DNA of 64,000 nucleotides from Carettochelys insculpta (taxonomy: Eukaryota; Chordata; Testudines; Carettochelyidae), in contig NC_134137.1 of the NCBI RefSeq assembly GCF_033958435.1, forward strand, positions 61,830,001 through 61,894,000, given 5' to 3'. Below are positions 1-12,941 of this stretch, in pieces (position 1 is the stretch's first letter; each line of letters opens with the position of its first letter). Below the pieces are notes generated by a model that saw nothing but the letters and a program-made list of their open reading frames with translations, made no database searches and was not told where the DNA came from. Made by a program: the position numbers and the translations under genes.

Positions 1-71
1 GTCTTCAAAGTGCTACATATATGCTATTTTGTTTTGTTGAGTACAGACTAACAGAGCTACCTCTCTGTTAC
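1..71 (-). mobile_element. SINE fragment, head at right, cut by window edge
   Basis: Read on the minus strand, positions 71 to 43 give the SINE head (AGTAACAGAGAGGTAGC, then a GTTAGTCTGTACTC-like stretch). An A-rich tract and the AGCACTTT-like body follow toward position 1. The same head occurs at 34.2, 58.9 and 60.9 kb. The left part runs off the window, so whether this copy is single or palindromic cannot be told. Confidence 0.75.
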
Positions 72-3000
72 TTAATAACAACTCGATCTTTTAAAGGGTA
101 CAGGTTATGATTAAAATTTGTTAGTACTTGTATAGACAATTTATGCATGTTAATAATGACAAAATTAAAAGTATTAAAATACGTCATTTATTTAAAATCT
201 AGTATGTGGCAACATGAACTGGTATATTACATTCACAAGCCTGATACATTTTCCAGCGAGTGCAGCTGATATGTTTTATCTTTTCATTCCTGGGTGGTCA
301 GAGCGAGAAAACCAGATGGTTAGAAAACTAAAGCTCATAATCAAGAGGTAGATCTGAAAGATAAGAGTGTGGGGACTTCATCCGTGAGGTTTAGGAGCAG
401 TGCTGTCATAAGAATGCCATTTCCTCTACCATCAGCTTCTAGGAAAATCAAAGGTACCTTTCTACCGGAATGCTTTTCCTGGACTATGTTTAGAGACTAC
501 CAGTAGCTAGTTAGTAGGCATCTTATAAATTTGAAGGTCCACCCCCATATAACTTCTGAAAAGGGTAAGGAACATTCTATCTCCTCTCCCACAGGCTACA
601 ACATTCTGGCTGCTACAAGGGTATTTAGATCTCCATTCCTCTATCCCTCCTCAAGTCATCTGGTGGCTGTAAAATGCTGAAGGAAGAGCACTCTCCTACT
701 CTCCTCAATATCTGAGGTTCTCTTCCCCTGTAAATAGCTTCAGTGTCTGCATCTGCTCACGATCTTCCAGGACAGCAGCAGCGAACTGACATTTCTGGCA
801 GTCACCATTGCCTACTGGTTTCTGAATAGCAATGTGAAACTGATTAGACTTTCACTAATACTGCTGCTATTTGACAAATCTACAAGCAGAGGCACTAAAA
901 CTGTCTGCTGAGTAAAGAAGGTGACACGACAGTTTACATTTGATTCATACTGGAAAGGTTATCTTTGTAAGAAGAAGGGCTATAAACTTAGCTTATTTTT
1001 AAATGAAAATATTGATTTTTTACAAGTTAGTAGTATAATACCCTGACTTGCCCAGGCATTTGCCCATGGTAAGCTGATTTTCCAAATCCTTTATATGACT
1101 GTCTTTGTACATCTAATACAGCATTCCCCAAACTGGTGTGGAGCATGTAATTTTGTGAATCCTGCTAGTAACAACTGAATCTGCCCCTGAGGAGCACCCA
1201 ATGGTACTGCAGATCAGTGTCCAACTGAAACATGTAGCTCTGTAATGTAGTGAGGGCAACCAGTAACCAGGAGCTAATTTATCCTTTCAAGTAAATTGTA
1301 CCATCTGTTTTTCTCTCTTTTACCAATATTTCTACTTTATTTTCTTCTGGTTTGCTTGATTTCTTCATTTTTTGCTGGCTTTTTTCTTCTATTAACTTTC
1401 ACTTCTCCAGTACTGGTTCTGTCACATACCTATTCCTGGCTTCTCTACTCTTGGGGCAACTCATGCTGCTTTCACATATGCTTTTCCTTAGACCATCTCA
1501 CCCCCATCCCTTCTCTACCATCATTCACAAATATCATAGAATCTTCTTGTACCATGGCAGCCAACTCCCGATTACCTCCTTGTGGCTAGCAGAAACTCTG
1601 CTATGGCCTTCTAATCTCCCTCTTTAGGGCCTCTTAAGACTTCCACATAGCCTTTATCATGGTTAACACTGTTCTCCTATCTGGCATTAGTTAAATAATA
1701 TAAACAGTTCAAAACAATCCTCATAATCCTCAAAATAAAATCCTTTACCATAGCCCAAAAGTTCACATTTAGCTCAAGCTCTTCTACCACACTTGCATCT
1801 CTTCTTCCCCAGTCTGATCTTCAAAAAGCTGCCACTCCTGGCCCTCCCCAGTGGAAACTCAGCCTTCTTGATTTGGCTTTCTTCTCCTATCAGCAGCCCC
1901 TGTTCCCAGAGAGACGGCAACATATATACTCCTCTCTTACATAGAAAGAGATCCTCACATTTGCTGTGAAAGAGAAGTGCCTGACCCCATGCCACATTAC
2001 AGAACTACAAATCCTGTGCCCTTAAAGGGACAGTGTCCTGGGTTTCTTACCCCCATCCAGCTACTAATTCCCCAGAAACACTTCCTCTCTTCCAGCTTCT
2101 GCCATTTCCTGACATTATTGTTTATTCCAGTGTTCCTGGAACAGGGCTTTCAGGCCTTCATCTAAGTTTAAAGGGCCAGTATAGTTAATTAAATGTCTAA
2201 TTACAATACTCTGTCACTTGTTCCCTCTCTTCTCTGATTGAATGAGACCTCTTTCACAACATTCTGCTGGCTGTCTGGATAGCAAAAGGGAAATAAAGAA
2301 TTTCACAAGAGGTGCATAGTGTTACAATATCACAACAATTACACAGAGAGAACACTCATACAGAACTTCGGCTCTTTTAAACATAAAAGCAGGAGTGTTG
2401 GTAGTGATTGTACTCATAATTACAGGGTATGTGCATTGCAGATATAGGTATCTGTAATCACTCTATGTGAACACAATGGCATATGACATTGTAAGTATTA
2501 TTAGTTATTAAGCACTAAGTGTGTGATGGACGCCATAAAAATACAATTCCTGCACCAAGTAGTTTACAGTTTAATCAGTATACCTGATGGAATTCACTCA
2601 GAATTCTGGATTAGTTTTGTTTACTTTAACCAAGTTTCACAAAGATACATAGTGCAAGTGCACATTTATTAACATTCCTGCATACAAACCAACAGAAAAC
2701 AATTACATTAGCAAATTTTGACACTATAAATACACAAATACTGGTGTCTAGAAGGAGCAATAGATTTAATATTTATGAAAAGTGCAGAGAGAAACAAATT
2801 CACATTTCCAAATCTAGGAGCAATTCTTCTATATCCCACATTTAGACAGTAAATTACCAGAGAATAATAAGCTCTCTAGTAGATGTGCCAGATATATTTT
2901 CTAACAGTAAGTGAAATGAGGATCTTTTGGATACATAACTCAAATTTCCCAATTCACATTTTTACTCATAGTCCTTTTAAAATATTGCCATATTAGTAAC

Positions 3001-3907
3001 CACTGGAAAATTCAATAATTTCAGTGTACATTTTTTTGATTTTGTGACCCAATATCTACAAAATCCTAATGCCATTAAGAATGACATGTTTTGAGAGAAG
3101 TAATATATAATTTACCAAACGTACTGCAAAGAAAACGCAGTTAGAAATGTATGTATAAATGAGATTAACTCCAAAGTCACAGTTTTAGCACAAAGTTTAA
3201 ACTATTCGAAGCAAAATATTCTAATGTTTTAGTAGTCTTATTTCATGCCCGTTAGCACATAAAAGAAAAAAAAATCTGGGAAAAAATAGGACTTACATTA
3301 TCTCTGTAAGCAGGCTCCAAAATACACTTTGTAGAGTCACACTAGATCCCCCATCATTCAACTGACTTCTCACTGGTAGAACCCAGACTCAGTGAGGTGC
3401 CTCACTGACTTCAAGATGGTCCCACCCAGGCAGAGTCAACTGCAGGATCTGGGCTTTTGTGGAAATGACAAGAAAGAGGGGGTTGTGCTCATTCACACAC
3501 CTGCAAAAATAGGTAGGAAAATTTTTAAAAATATATATTTATGTGCCCTTATGTATTCTCAGAGTCTTTTATGTGTAGTATTTAGGATCTTTTAATTTGC
3601 ATGTCAGTATTTGTCTTTTATTTAATTCCTTTTTAAAATATGAGTTTGAAAAATATCTTAAGGACATGTTCATTAACTAATACAATATTTTGTGACATCA
3701 AGGGAATTTTTACTGTTATATCGTACAAATATATATTTAAACACATTTTAACACATTTCATAATTGTTAATGACTCCAGTTTCTTTGATTTATTCTGCAA
3801 GTACCGATCCATGCGCTGAGCCTAGAAGCTGAACTATGCTGGCATCTCTCTGAGCCAGCCTGGAGTCCCAAAGAAGTCAATGGGCTGCATGCTTGTGTAG
3901 GGGTCTG
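72..3907. other. No gene seen; AT-rich non-coding DNA
   Basis: Frames here are short (under 100 codons), overlap one another, and show no recognisable domain or splice-site support. The 1,290-1,630 region is pyrimidine-rich on the + strand, which explains its hydrophobic Leu/Phe/Ser-rich frames. No repeat family was recognised with confidence. Confidence 0.6.
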
Positions 3908-4323
3908 AGGCTACAACTACACTTGCATTCCTCTTTCAAAAGAGGAATGCAAATTATGTAAATCAAATATGCTAATGAGGCACTGATTTACATATCTCAT
4001 ATTTCATTTGCATAATCTCTTTTCCAAAGAGATTCTTTTGAAAGAAAAAAAGCAGTGTAGACACAGATCTTTCGAAATTAAAGCCTGTCTTCAAAAGAAC
4101 CCTTCTTCCTGAAACAAAATAGGAAAAAGGGCTCTTTCGAAGATGGGGTTTATTTGCGAAAGAGCCCCATCAAAACTGTTTCTTTTCTTTCGAAAGAACC
4201 TCTTTTGAAAAGAGATTATGCAAGTGATACACAAGATATGTAAATCAGTGCCTCATTTGAATTTTTGATTTCCCTCATTTGCATTCCTCTTTCGATAGAG
4301 AAATGCAAGTGTAGACACAGCCT
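3908..4323. mobile_element. MITE with long terminal inverted repeats
   Basis: The left end (AGGCTACAACTACACTTGCA) and the right end (TGCAAGTGTAGACACAGCCT) are inverted copies. The inner arms also mirror each other, including the TTTCAAAAGAGG / CCTCTTTCGATAG stretches and paired GATTTACATATCT / AGATATGTAAATC blocks. The whole unit is therefore a fold-back element of about 416 bp. It has no coding capacity. Its termini resemble those of the other GTGTAGACxxAGCC-type elements at 25.9, 38.6, 42.2, 43.3, 48.2, 53.2, 54.6 and 60.2 kb. Assignment to PIF/Harbinger or hAT was not settled. Confidence 0.85.
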
Positions 4324-6980
4324 GACTGTGTTAAGCAGCTTCCAAGCTCAGGGCCTTAAAAAGTAGGTAATAAAAACTGTCATGAAAATCAGTTTAGCAC
4401 AAGCCACTTTTTAAAATTAAATTTGTTGGCCTTTTTAAACAAAAAATAGATAAAAACAAAAATCTGTTGATTATTTGCTAAAATTAATCTTTTAAATCAA
4501 AGATGTTTTAAGATACAGGAAGTGCAAAAAGTCATTTTAAACAAATAAACATCTTTCATTCCCTGTTCACACAGAACTTACATTCAGTTTTTTAAAAAAA
4601 GAACATTTCTAGGTTGAGTCTTTTCAGGGGAACGTCAACAGTGATCATGTTTTCATATATAAACTACAAACTCTTTAAAAACAGGTTTGTAATGGACACC
4701 ATAAAATAAATTTAACTGGTGGCACTAGACAAGGGACACTGTCAATAGAATCATGAATGTAGCCTTCCAAGCTGATACACGCCTAGAAACTTTCAGAAGT
4801 TTCTCCATGCCCTTTTTGAACATGCACACAAATACAGAAGTAACTAGCAGTTCTCAAAAACAAAGACTATAAGACTTATGAAACCAGCTGATGCACTAGA
4901 ACCAAATATAAATATAGGGCTGTACTGGAATCACAGATACCATACTATCTGTTCGTTTGCTGACTCCAGTCTTCTGAGCAGGCAAAAAACAAACAAACAA
5001 ACAAACTTTAAAAATAACTGACAAGAATCCTGGTTCTACAGAGATCAGAGTCCAAAGTTATCAACTTTTTTATTCCGACATCTCTCCTGTGAGTGAGCTG
5101 TGAAGCAGGTAAAATGTGTGCCCACTTTCACAATCCCAGTGAATTCAGTATCCTGGATTTAAGGCAGTTAAGCACCTACTTGGGACTTGAAGACTTAAAA
5201 CTCTAGTTTTGAAAAGTGGATAAGTTTTTCAATTGGTGCAGGAAGGCAAATATAAAAAAAATTAAAATACGCATAGCAGGAAGTATGTGCTAAATTTGAG
5301 ACCCATTGCCTTGACAGTGAGGCTTATTTTGAATTTAGTAACATGTTCTGTGCAGGGTACTCTGTAATTCCATGGCTGAGAAATTCATGCCTTTCTGCAG
5401 AATTGTGCTGCAGAACCTAAACTTTAATTTTAAAAAAGCTTTGGGTGAAATCTTGGATTTATTTCTAAACCTTATGGTTGGAGAGGCAACTTCCAAAACA
5501 TCAAATGAATGTAAACCATTGCAACGTCTCCTCTCTGTATCTGTGAAGAATCTGAAACAATAGTTCTGAGAGGTGTGATATGCCCCATTCCTTGAAATCA
5601 GGGCCCCTTATGAATCTGCAGCCACAGAATTTAGCATTTTCCCAGACAACAAGGAATTTGGCATATTGCTGTAGATAGCCACTCAAAATTTTGTTGCCTG
5701 TCTCATGGCCCTGCTGCCTGCAGTTAATTCTTGCTCTCCATTTTTCCCTAAAAGAGGAGATTAAGTGGATTATAGGATATGCTTCCTATACTACTTCACT
5801 GACCAAGGCAGCAGAGTGTGTCAAAGAGCTGAAGTCCAGTTTGCCATTCAGTAAATGGACAGAGCCAAATGTGTAGCTGGGTGATCTTGACAGCGTAGAG
5901 AATAGCACTGCAGTTGAAGCCTAGGGAACTAGGCAGATAAGACGTTGAAACTGGCCACAAACTCTCCTTCTCTGACGCAGATGGAAAGAAGGTGGTTTCA
6001 AGCCAGGCTGCTAAGAAAATATCATGGGAGCTAATACCTAGGATTGAAGCTGACCCATCTGGAAACCCTAACAAAAAACAAAACAAAACACCAACCCACC
6101 AGCCTCAAAAATAATTGTAAAATGAATCAGTCAATTTTATGTCAATTACTGTTTTTAGTGATCCATGGATGTGTATGTCTGTGGTATGGCAGAGGGATTA
6201 GAGTGCAAGATATTCTATACTGATAGGATACACTAATCCAAAGCCTTTAGGGGCTGTTTCTGCAGAATTTGGTTCTTTTGTACAGCACAGTATACAGGGT
6301 CCTAATTATATGCCCCTTCATGAAGGTGCGAAATAATGAAAGTGCATCTTAGATTACCTTTTTTTGATACTCGCCAAGACTGCAGTAAACAGGCCTATAT
6401 GATGAACTGCACTTCACCTCTTGCTCTGTTACTTCTAGCTTCTCTTCCATCCCCATTTAACCTCTCCCCAGACCTAAAAAAGTTCAGTGATACACATTCA
6501 TTCACTGAAATATTTTCAAAGTGCTTTTTAAGAAGCTACTGGATATTAAACAACCACCAGAAACTTCTGTCACTATCCAGAAACAGCATGTATGTGAAAT
6601 AACTTTTTGTATATTTCATGTCCTGATTCATCCTCCTTACAGTTTACACATGCATTGATATCCTTTCTCCTCACTATTCCACACTGTTCTGCTATAGCAG
6701 AACATTTTTGGCTTGTGCTTTTTTAGCAGAAGAGAACAGGGTTGAAATCAAAAGGTTCTGTGGCAGATGGATTCAGGCAACTAGTGAAAAAGACAGCAAC
6801 TGAAAAGAGTACACACAACTCCCATAAAGGGAAGAAAGGCAGGGGACAGTCAGTAAGGAAAGGTTAATATGAAGCTGAGCAAAAGAGGAAAAGATAGTAG
6901 GAAACAGGTTGTGTGAGAAGTGTGAAGGAATTGAAAGTGAGTGAAAGAGAGAAAAAGGCATAGAACAAAAAAGGAAACAA
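4324..6980. other. No gene seen; non-coding DNA with one microsatellite
   Basis: A short (AAAC)n run lies near 4,986-5,007 and a smaller AAAAC run near 6,073-6,090. Frames of 60-96 codons occur on both strands at 5.4-6.6 kb, but they overlap and none shows a recognisable domain. Confidence 0.55.
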
Positions 6981-7262
6981 AGGCCCTAATTCAGCAAAGC
7001 ATTTGGGGAGGGATTTTCAAAAGCACTCAGCACTGACCTAACAGCTCATACTGCAGTGAAAGAGGGAGGTCAAGTCCATGAGCTTTTGAAAATCCTACCC
7101 TCAAGCATGTGCTTAATTTTAAGCACATAAGAAATTCCACCTCTATGCTTAAGTCCAACTGACTTGACTTGAGCATAACTTAAGTGCTTTCCTGAACCAG
7201 GATGTGATTACTTATGTGCTTAAGGTTATGCATGTATTTAAGAATTGCTCTGAATCTGGACT
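6981..7262. mobile_element. Palindromic MITE with a second palindromic element nested in it
   Basis: The outer element starts near 6,981 with CTAATTCAGCAAAGCA and mirrors near 7,250. Its inner blocks alternate GTGCTTAA / TTAAGCAC, a repeat seen again at 8.6, 11.9, 14.0 and 29.0 kb. Inside, about 7,011-7,098 is a separate fold-back beginning GGGATTTTCAAAAGCACT and ending AGCTTTTGAAAATCCTACCC. The inner unit interrupts the left arm of the outer one, so it inserted later. Confidence 0.7.
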
Positions 7263-8330
7263 CATGAAAACCAGAGAAAAGGCGACTAAAAAAGAAAAAA
7301 GAAACAAACTGAAATCCACATTAAAAAATAAATGAGTTTCTGATTATTTCTGTATGTTCTTAGTATAAAGGTTGAATTGCTGCATATTCTTTCTTTGGTT
7401 TAAATATAAAAACAAAAACTTCTTTTTAATACAGTGAATATACTGTAATTCAGCAATTGCCGCTAGTGAAAGATAATTTAATTCAGTAAGTGATATCATT
7501 AATACTAAAGTAATTATTGACACAAGGTTGCAGCCTTAGCTATTAAACTAGAGGACTCATAGTCCTCTATGCCTGCTTGCACTTCCAAAACAGATCATGT
7601 AATTAGCTGGGAGAGGGTTAATCTTTCCAATATTGCTATCTCTATGGTAACAGGACCACATAGATAGAAGGAGCTGTGGAAATCATGAAAGCAGCCAAGA
7701 AGGCGGTGCTCTCCATTACGCCTCACTCTATGATATTGCTACCATAGAGAAAGAGAAGACACAGAGACAATATTTCAAGTATACAAAAAATCATCTGGAA
7801 CACTGTCAGCAAGCCACAGGTTACTTGTTATCTCTCTCTGTCACCTGGATTGGAGCCTATGGAACAAATTTTGCATACGACTGTTTAAAACTGTTGTTTA
7901 CTAGAAAGACAAAGAACAAAGAACATCTTTATGTAAGAATTGAATTATACTCCAAAAAATCATGAAATGTACAGCATGCTGCTCCTTATTTTTCAGACTC
8001 TGGACATCATTTTTGCACCTTTCCTGGTCAATTTAAAACTGTGGAGTAGCACCATGCTTACTGCTGAAGGCATGCTATTCTGGAGCAATGCGAAAAAAAA
8101 AAGAATGAAACATTCTGAAACATATCCAGAAAACTGAAAAAATAGATGCTTATTAGTTTGATAAATAAATAGTTAAATAAGTAAATAAAACCCAGAATAT
8201 TCTTAAAAAATGCAAAAATACAAAAGACCTACATTTAGATTTCAATATTTTACAAAGATTAATGGGGAGAGAGAAGGATTAATTCACAAATTCTACTCCT
8301 AATCTGCCCCTTTCTTATAATCTTGGGCAA
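7263..8330. other. No gene seen; possible conserved regulatory stretch at 7,600-7,930
   Basis: No repeat family was recognised. 7,552-7,572 is a perfect short inverted repeat (TAGAGGACT / AGTCCTCTA). Around 7,645-7,660 CTATGGTAACA is echoed in inverted orientation by GCTACCATAGAG near 7,738-7,750. Near 7,907-7,925 ACAAAGAACAAAGAAC gives two SOX-like motifs. This mix of motifs in unique sequence could be a regulatory element, but conservation cannot be tested here. Confidence 0.35.
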
Positions 8331-8450
8331 TTCACTTAATCTTTCTATGCCTTGTTTCACCCATCAGTAAAATAAATATAATAAAATAATATTCTATACT
8401 TCACAGAGATATTGTGTGGTGCTTAACAAAAGTTGATGCATGCTCTTGAG
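8331..8450 (+). mobile_element. Old MIR/CORE-SINE-like relic
   Basis: The order TTGGGCAATTCACTTAATCT, then a GTTTCACCCATCAGTAAAAT-like block and an ATTGTGTGGTGCTTAAC-like block, follows the conserved 3' half of MIR/CORE SINEs (the 'cttaacctc...tgtaaaatggg...gtgaggatt' order). It is diverged and lacks a clear tRNA head. The family call is from memory of the consensus. Confidence 0.55.
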
Positions 8451-8586
8451 GTCCTACAGGCTGCATATCAGACATGAAAAATGAGAGAAGCAGTTGAACT
8501 TCAAACTAAACCAGGCTTGCAGGAAACAGATTAGGTGGCAAATAAGCAAATGAGTAAATGCAAGACAAAGATTTTACATTATTGGT

Positions 8587-8775
8587 GCCCAATCCTGTAT
8601 TAATTTCAGTGGCATTCCATTCAGATGGAGGGACTTACCCATACAGAGTTCAAGGGCCCAGTGCTTTTAACAATTGCACTTATGTTCAACTTTACTCATG
8701 TGAGTCATTCTACTGATGAAACTACTCATGCAAAAGGTTAAGCACATGCATAAGTGTCTACAGGATCAGGGCCTA
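8587..8775. mobile_element. Palindromic MITE of the GCATAAGTGT...CAGGATCAGGGCC type
   Basis: The element begins near GCCCAATCCTGTATTAATTT and ends AAGTGTCTACAGGATCAGGG. Inner TACTCATG/CATGTGAGT blocks are paired around the middle. It belongs to the same family as those at 11.9, 14.0 and 29.0 kb. It has no coding capacity. Confidence 0.7.
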
Positions 8776-8924
8776 AAGCTGTTATTAAGGGATTTATCTA
8801 AGGAAGTTATTGTATCACTGCCAATTATTTTTTCAAAGCCATAGACAGCTGGGCAAGTAACAAAAGACTAAGAAAAATAATTATGATAGCTATTGAAAAA
8901 ATGTCCTGAAGATTATCATTCTGT

Positions 8925-10057
8925 ACATCTGTGGTGCACAAACTTTTCCTGTTGTGTCCCCCCTTTACCAGTAATGAACTAAGTCTGTATGCCCCTTCCC
9001 TCCTCCATTGCTACACATAGTTATCTTAGCTGAGGAATTTGTGCTTAAGGCAGAGATGGGGTTAGAGGCAAAGTTCACATAAGGGAAGAGCTGGCCTTGG
9101 CCTGACCATGTACCCACAGTTTGGAGACAACTGCAGGAATATCAGAACAGTGAAGGAAGGATTGACCCCACCACTTTTAAAAATTGGAGATAGGTCCTTC
9201 CATTTTTTAATAGACACAAGGGCAAGGAACAGGAAAGATGTGGAAGAGAACAGCAAACAAGGGTAGAGTGCCAGAGTGAAGAGATGGCACAGGAGTCCAT
9301 GGGGGAAAGGGTCCATCCCGGAGCTGGGCCACACAGCTTAAATGCTGGTGGCCCACTCAATTTTAAAGAGCTTCAGCTGCTCCTGGACCACCGTTGTACA
9401 TGTAAGTTTTATCACTGCTAAAAAGCACTGAATAGACATGGAGAGTAAACTATGTTCTCACCATTACATGTTTTTCCTTCAGTTCAGGGTTGAAATTCAT
9501 TGGCAGAACACTGTGAAGTTTGCTATGCCATTGGCCCTCTGAGACTAGTATGAATAAATACAGGGCTTCAATTTCAACAAAAACCAAACTGATACCTTTC
9601 AGGAGTGCTATATTAATAAAAACACTAAAACACCAAGTGTATTGATATTTAAACACTAGCAATATTTGAACAGGTTTATTAGTGAGCTTCTATGAAATCA
9701 AACCTCAGCAACATCTTGCTTCTTAGTCATGGCAAAAGACATTGTGCTTGTTTAATCTGTGGAGACTTCGTGGTTATTTCAGGATCAGTGTTAGGGATTT
9801 TGAAGGAAATATATTACATCCAGCTTTTCTTGCCCATAAATCTCATAGTTATCTTAAGATAATCATGACAGTAGCAGGACTAAAAAGTGAAATTGAGGGT
9901 TGATTATTCAGAGTTCAGAGATGGGACATGGTAAAAAGGTGCCACAATATTTTAAACAAAACATTTGTAATATCTACAAAACAGATATACTGCTCAGTCC
10001 CACAAACACCTTTTTACTTTGTGTACTGTGTATTATCATGACACCAGGTGTAGAGGG
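8925..10057. other. No gene seen; partly repeat-like
   Basis: 8,928-9,010 (a stretch with GTGTCCCCCCTTTACC) resembles a diverged interspersed repeat but could not be assigned. The rest shows no domain-bearing frame. The two minus-strand frames at 9.06-9.36 kb overlap each other and have no recognisable features. Confidence 0.4.
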
Positions 10058-10252
10058 GAGGGATAGCTCAGTAGGTTGAGCACTGACCTGCTAAACCCAG
10101 GGTTGTGAGGTTAAGCCTTGAGGGGGCTATTTGGGGACAGAGGACAAAACAGATTTAAAAAAAAATCTATTAAGGATGGTGATAGGTCCTGCTGTGAGTG
10201 CAGGGGACTAGACTTGATGACCTCTGAAGATCCCCTCTAGCTCTATGAGGCA
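10058..10252 (+). mobile_element. tRNA-derived SINE with CR1-like tail
   Basis: It starts with GAGGGATAGCTCAGTAGGTT, a tRNA-like head containing an A box. A GGTTGTGAGGTTAAGCCTTG stretch follows as a B-box-like region. The 3' end (GACTTGATGACCTCTGAAGA, then a CCCCTCTAGCTCTATGAG stretch) matches the CR1 LINE 3' end, which such SINEs use for retrotransposition. A second copy lies at 61,942-62,112. Confidence 0.8.
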
Positions 10253-11893
10253 GGAGAACACACAGCAAGCTGAAGCTACTAGACTTGAACTTCCACTTAC
10301 ATTACCAAATCTGAAGGAGGACTGGCAGGAGAGTAAATCCAGAGAGAGGTATATACTGTGAATTGCATTGAGGTTGGAGGTTTAGAATGAAGCACCAGAG
10401 GGAGAAGCTGGGCAAGGCAAGGCTCAAATGGGAGGAAGGGAATCATCCATGTACCACCCACAACCCAAGTTCTGCCCATTTGGGATACCAAAATGAGATG
10501 CCACTCACAACAGACTTTGTAGGTGTTCAAAGTTGATCATACATGCTCTGCTGGGCACCTCAGGCTTGGTACCCCACAGGGGGATTTTAGATACACCCAC
10601 GGGATTATCAAAGTGCAGGAACAAAAGGCAAGTGTCTTAGGGCCCTGTGATAATGACAGAATATGAATGTTCATTACAAACAAAAACCTCTACCCATCAT
10701 GTTTATGAAAAAAAATCTTAAAAACATAAACCAAGGGTAACCAGTTTAATTGCTGAAATGTGCATCTGAATCTGGAGACAGTATCCAGTAAAGGCAGTCA
10801 TTACAGACAGAGAGGAAACTACTTGGCCCCATGGTCAGCACTCAGAGTAAATTAGGCCCCTGCTGATCTGGGGAGATCTGGGCTGGTCAAGGGGAGGATT
10901 TGTGAATTGGCTGTCTCTTGGCAGAGATCAGAGCCCTTCCCCCCAGGCTCTTTTCTTCCCTCTGACCTTTTGCTTCTCCGCTCAGAGTGAGGAGGGGAAA
11001 AGTGGTGATAGTCTCTCAAATGCCTCCAACTTGTTACACCAAGAACATCATACACTGTAGAGTGCACAGATCTTTATAATATGGTCATCCCTTTCCTTTT
11101 GTATATGCCGTATCAGTAGTTAAGTAGTTAGCAATTTTAATATTTAAATCATTGTAATTGTATATTTGACTCAATACCTTAATTGAGATTAAGGAAAGTA
11201 ATTAAGAAATCAAGATCTCTTCCATTGGTTTCTATTTGTGCAGATCTGTTCAATTATAAGCAATAATGAAAATAACTTTTTAAAAATGTAAATTTCACTA
11301 GTTAGCTTAAATTTTGAGATACAGTGAGATACTAGTGAATGACTGTACTTTTAAATGTCTTGGAGATCTAAATGCTGTGCTAGAAAGAGCCAAAAAAAGC
11401 CAAAGAGAGCAAAATTTCAGGAAGTGTTTATTTTTCTAAAAGTTTCAAATGTAACTTTCTGACTTTATATGAAATAATCTAGAAAATTCAAGTAGTATAT
11501 TAGTGTATATTAATATTAGTCCATTAGTATACATCAATAACCTTAAAATATCTATATAACTGAATCATTTATTTTAGTATTCATAAAATTTTCATCACTT
11601 TTGATTTGAGGGAGTCACCTTCAAAAACTTTCAGCTGAATCAGTTATTTTTGCATTTATAATTTAAACAGTTTTGAAGAATATATCATTATAAATATATT
11701 TTTCAAGATATTCTATTTGAAAAAAAGGTTGATCAAAGATAAATAAATGTTGGATTTGGATACTGCTCTCTCTACCAGCTAAAAAAGCACTTCAGCATGA
11801 AACAAATACTTATCGTCCTCGCCTGTTGAACACATGCTGTCAAATATACTAAAATCAGTTTCAGATACTACAGCCCTCCTGAATGCTTCTATG
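10253..11893. other. No gene seen
   Basis: Short overlapping frames only. The AT content rises strongly after 11,100. No repeat was recognised with confidence. Confidence 0.5.
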
Positions 11894-12004
11894 GCCCTGA
11901 TTGTGCAAAAGCTTATATACAAAATATCTTAACATTCAAGTCAATGGGACTCCTCACAATGCAAAAAGTTAGCTATGTGCATAAAAACTGACATGATATG
12001 GCCT
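11894..12004. mobile_element. Palindromic MITE, diverged copy
   Basis: GGCCCTGATTGTGCAAAAGC on the left mirrors a decayed right end near AACTGACATGATATGGCC. The middle holds the TCAAGTCAATGGGACTCCTC block typical of this family. It is the same family as at 8.6 and 29.0 kb. Confidence 0.6.
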
Positions 12005-12527
12005 AAGTGTGTTAAATATGGACTCTAAATTCGAGGGTAACGATTAGACATGGAAGGATCAAAATCTCCAGTTAGTTATAACCTTGGTGAAACCTTAACT
12101 CGGAAGTTTTGATTGACAATGCCATAATTCACACTACAGACCATAGCAATTATAAGCTGTTGTGTAGGCTGTCAGAGCTCCATGATACACCTTTTCCTTA
12201 TATACTGTTTTTCCATTATAGTTAAAAAAGGTTATCGGTAGAAAAATGTCAAGTATGTTTTGACAGATGCGTATAACTAAATACATACAAATGGTATAGC
12301 TATTTTCAAGTGCCTTTGTGACTTCTAGTACATGCTCATAACTTTGAAAAAAAAATTAACTGAAATTCCTGATACTTTATCTCAATTCAAGAGCAATGTT
12401 TCAAAGTTTGAACTTTCACTAATCTTTTTAGCAAATTAACACTGAATATACACATTTTTCTGCTATTAAATGATTATTTAATTTTTGGACACACAATTTA
12501 AAATATTAAAGTCTTTACAAGTTTAAC
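12005..12527. other. No gene seen; AT-rich unique sequence
   Basis: No frames of note and no recognised repeat. Confidence 0.5.
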
Positions 12528-12656
12528 AGTATCAGAGGGGTAGCCGTGTTAGTCTGTATCTGCTAAAACAACAAGAAGTCCTGTGGCACCTTATAGACTA
12601 ATAAATTTTTGGTGCATAAGCTTTCGTGGGCAAAGACCCGCTTTGTCAGGTGTTTT
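12528..12656 (+). mobile_element. SINE, single forward copy
   Basis: The head is AGTATCAGAGGGGTAGCCGT followed by a GTTAGTCTGTATCTGC-like block. The body has AAGTCCTGTGGCACCTTATA and CATAAGCTTTCGTGGG, then a GTCAGG 3' end. This copy is not palindromic, so it is a reference for the palindromic insertions at 31.3, 48.4, 57.1 and 60.9 kb. Confidence 0.85.
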
Positions 12657-12822
12657 GGTAAGCTGAAGTTTTTCAGGTGGCTAGTTCTTATTGAGAACTT
12701 GCTTCAAAGCTAATTTTTGAGGGAAAGATTATAAAATTTTAAAAATCACTTTCACAATGTACTGTATAATATTTCCAGTTTTACTGACAATGTAATAAAT
12801 TAAACAAATAATAACAAAGTAT

Positions 12823-12935
12823 GCAATATTGTAGTTATGTTGGTCCCACAATATTAGAGAGACAACGTAAGAGAGGTAATATCTTTTATTGGTGAAAAAA
12901 ATGGGTTTACAAAGAGGTGTTCTGCAGGTCTCTCT
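12823..12935 (+). mobile_element. Second SINE-type repeat (GTTGGTCCCA...TTTTATTGG)
   Basis: GTAGTTATGTTGGTCCCACA, then AGAGAGACAACGTAAGAGAG and a GGTAATATCTTTTATTGG block form a repeat head and body. The body recurs at 33,520-33,604. It resembles a known sauropsid SINE or retroposon, but the family name was not verified. Confidence 0.6.
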
Positions 12936-12941
12936 ACATCA

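Noticed and set aside
1296..1627. Hydrophobic frames at 1.3-1.6 kb
   Set aside because: Two overlapping frames in the same pyrimidine-rich stretch; no conserved features.
4984..5007. Direct-repeat array that might suggest CRISPR
   Set aside because: It is a plain (AAAC)n microsatellite in a vertebrate genome; no spacers.
10061..10130. A tRNA gene
   Set aside because: The A-box-like GGGATAGCTCA head belongs to a SINE with a CR1-like tail; a second copy at 61.9 kb confirms a repeat family.
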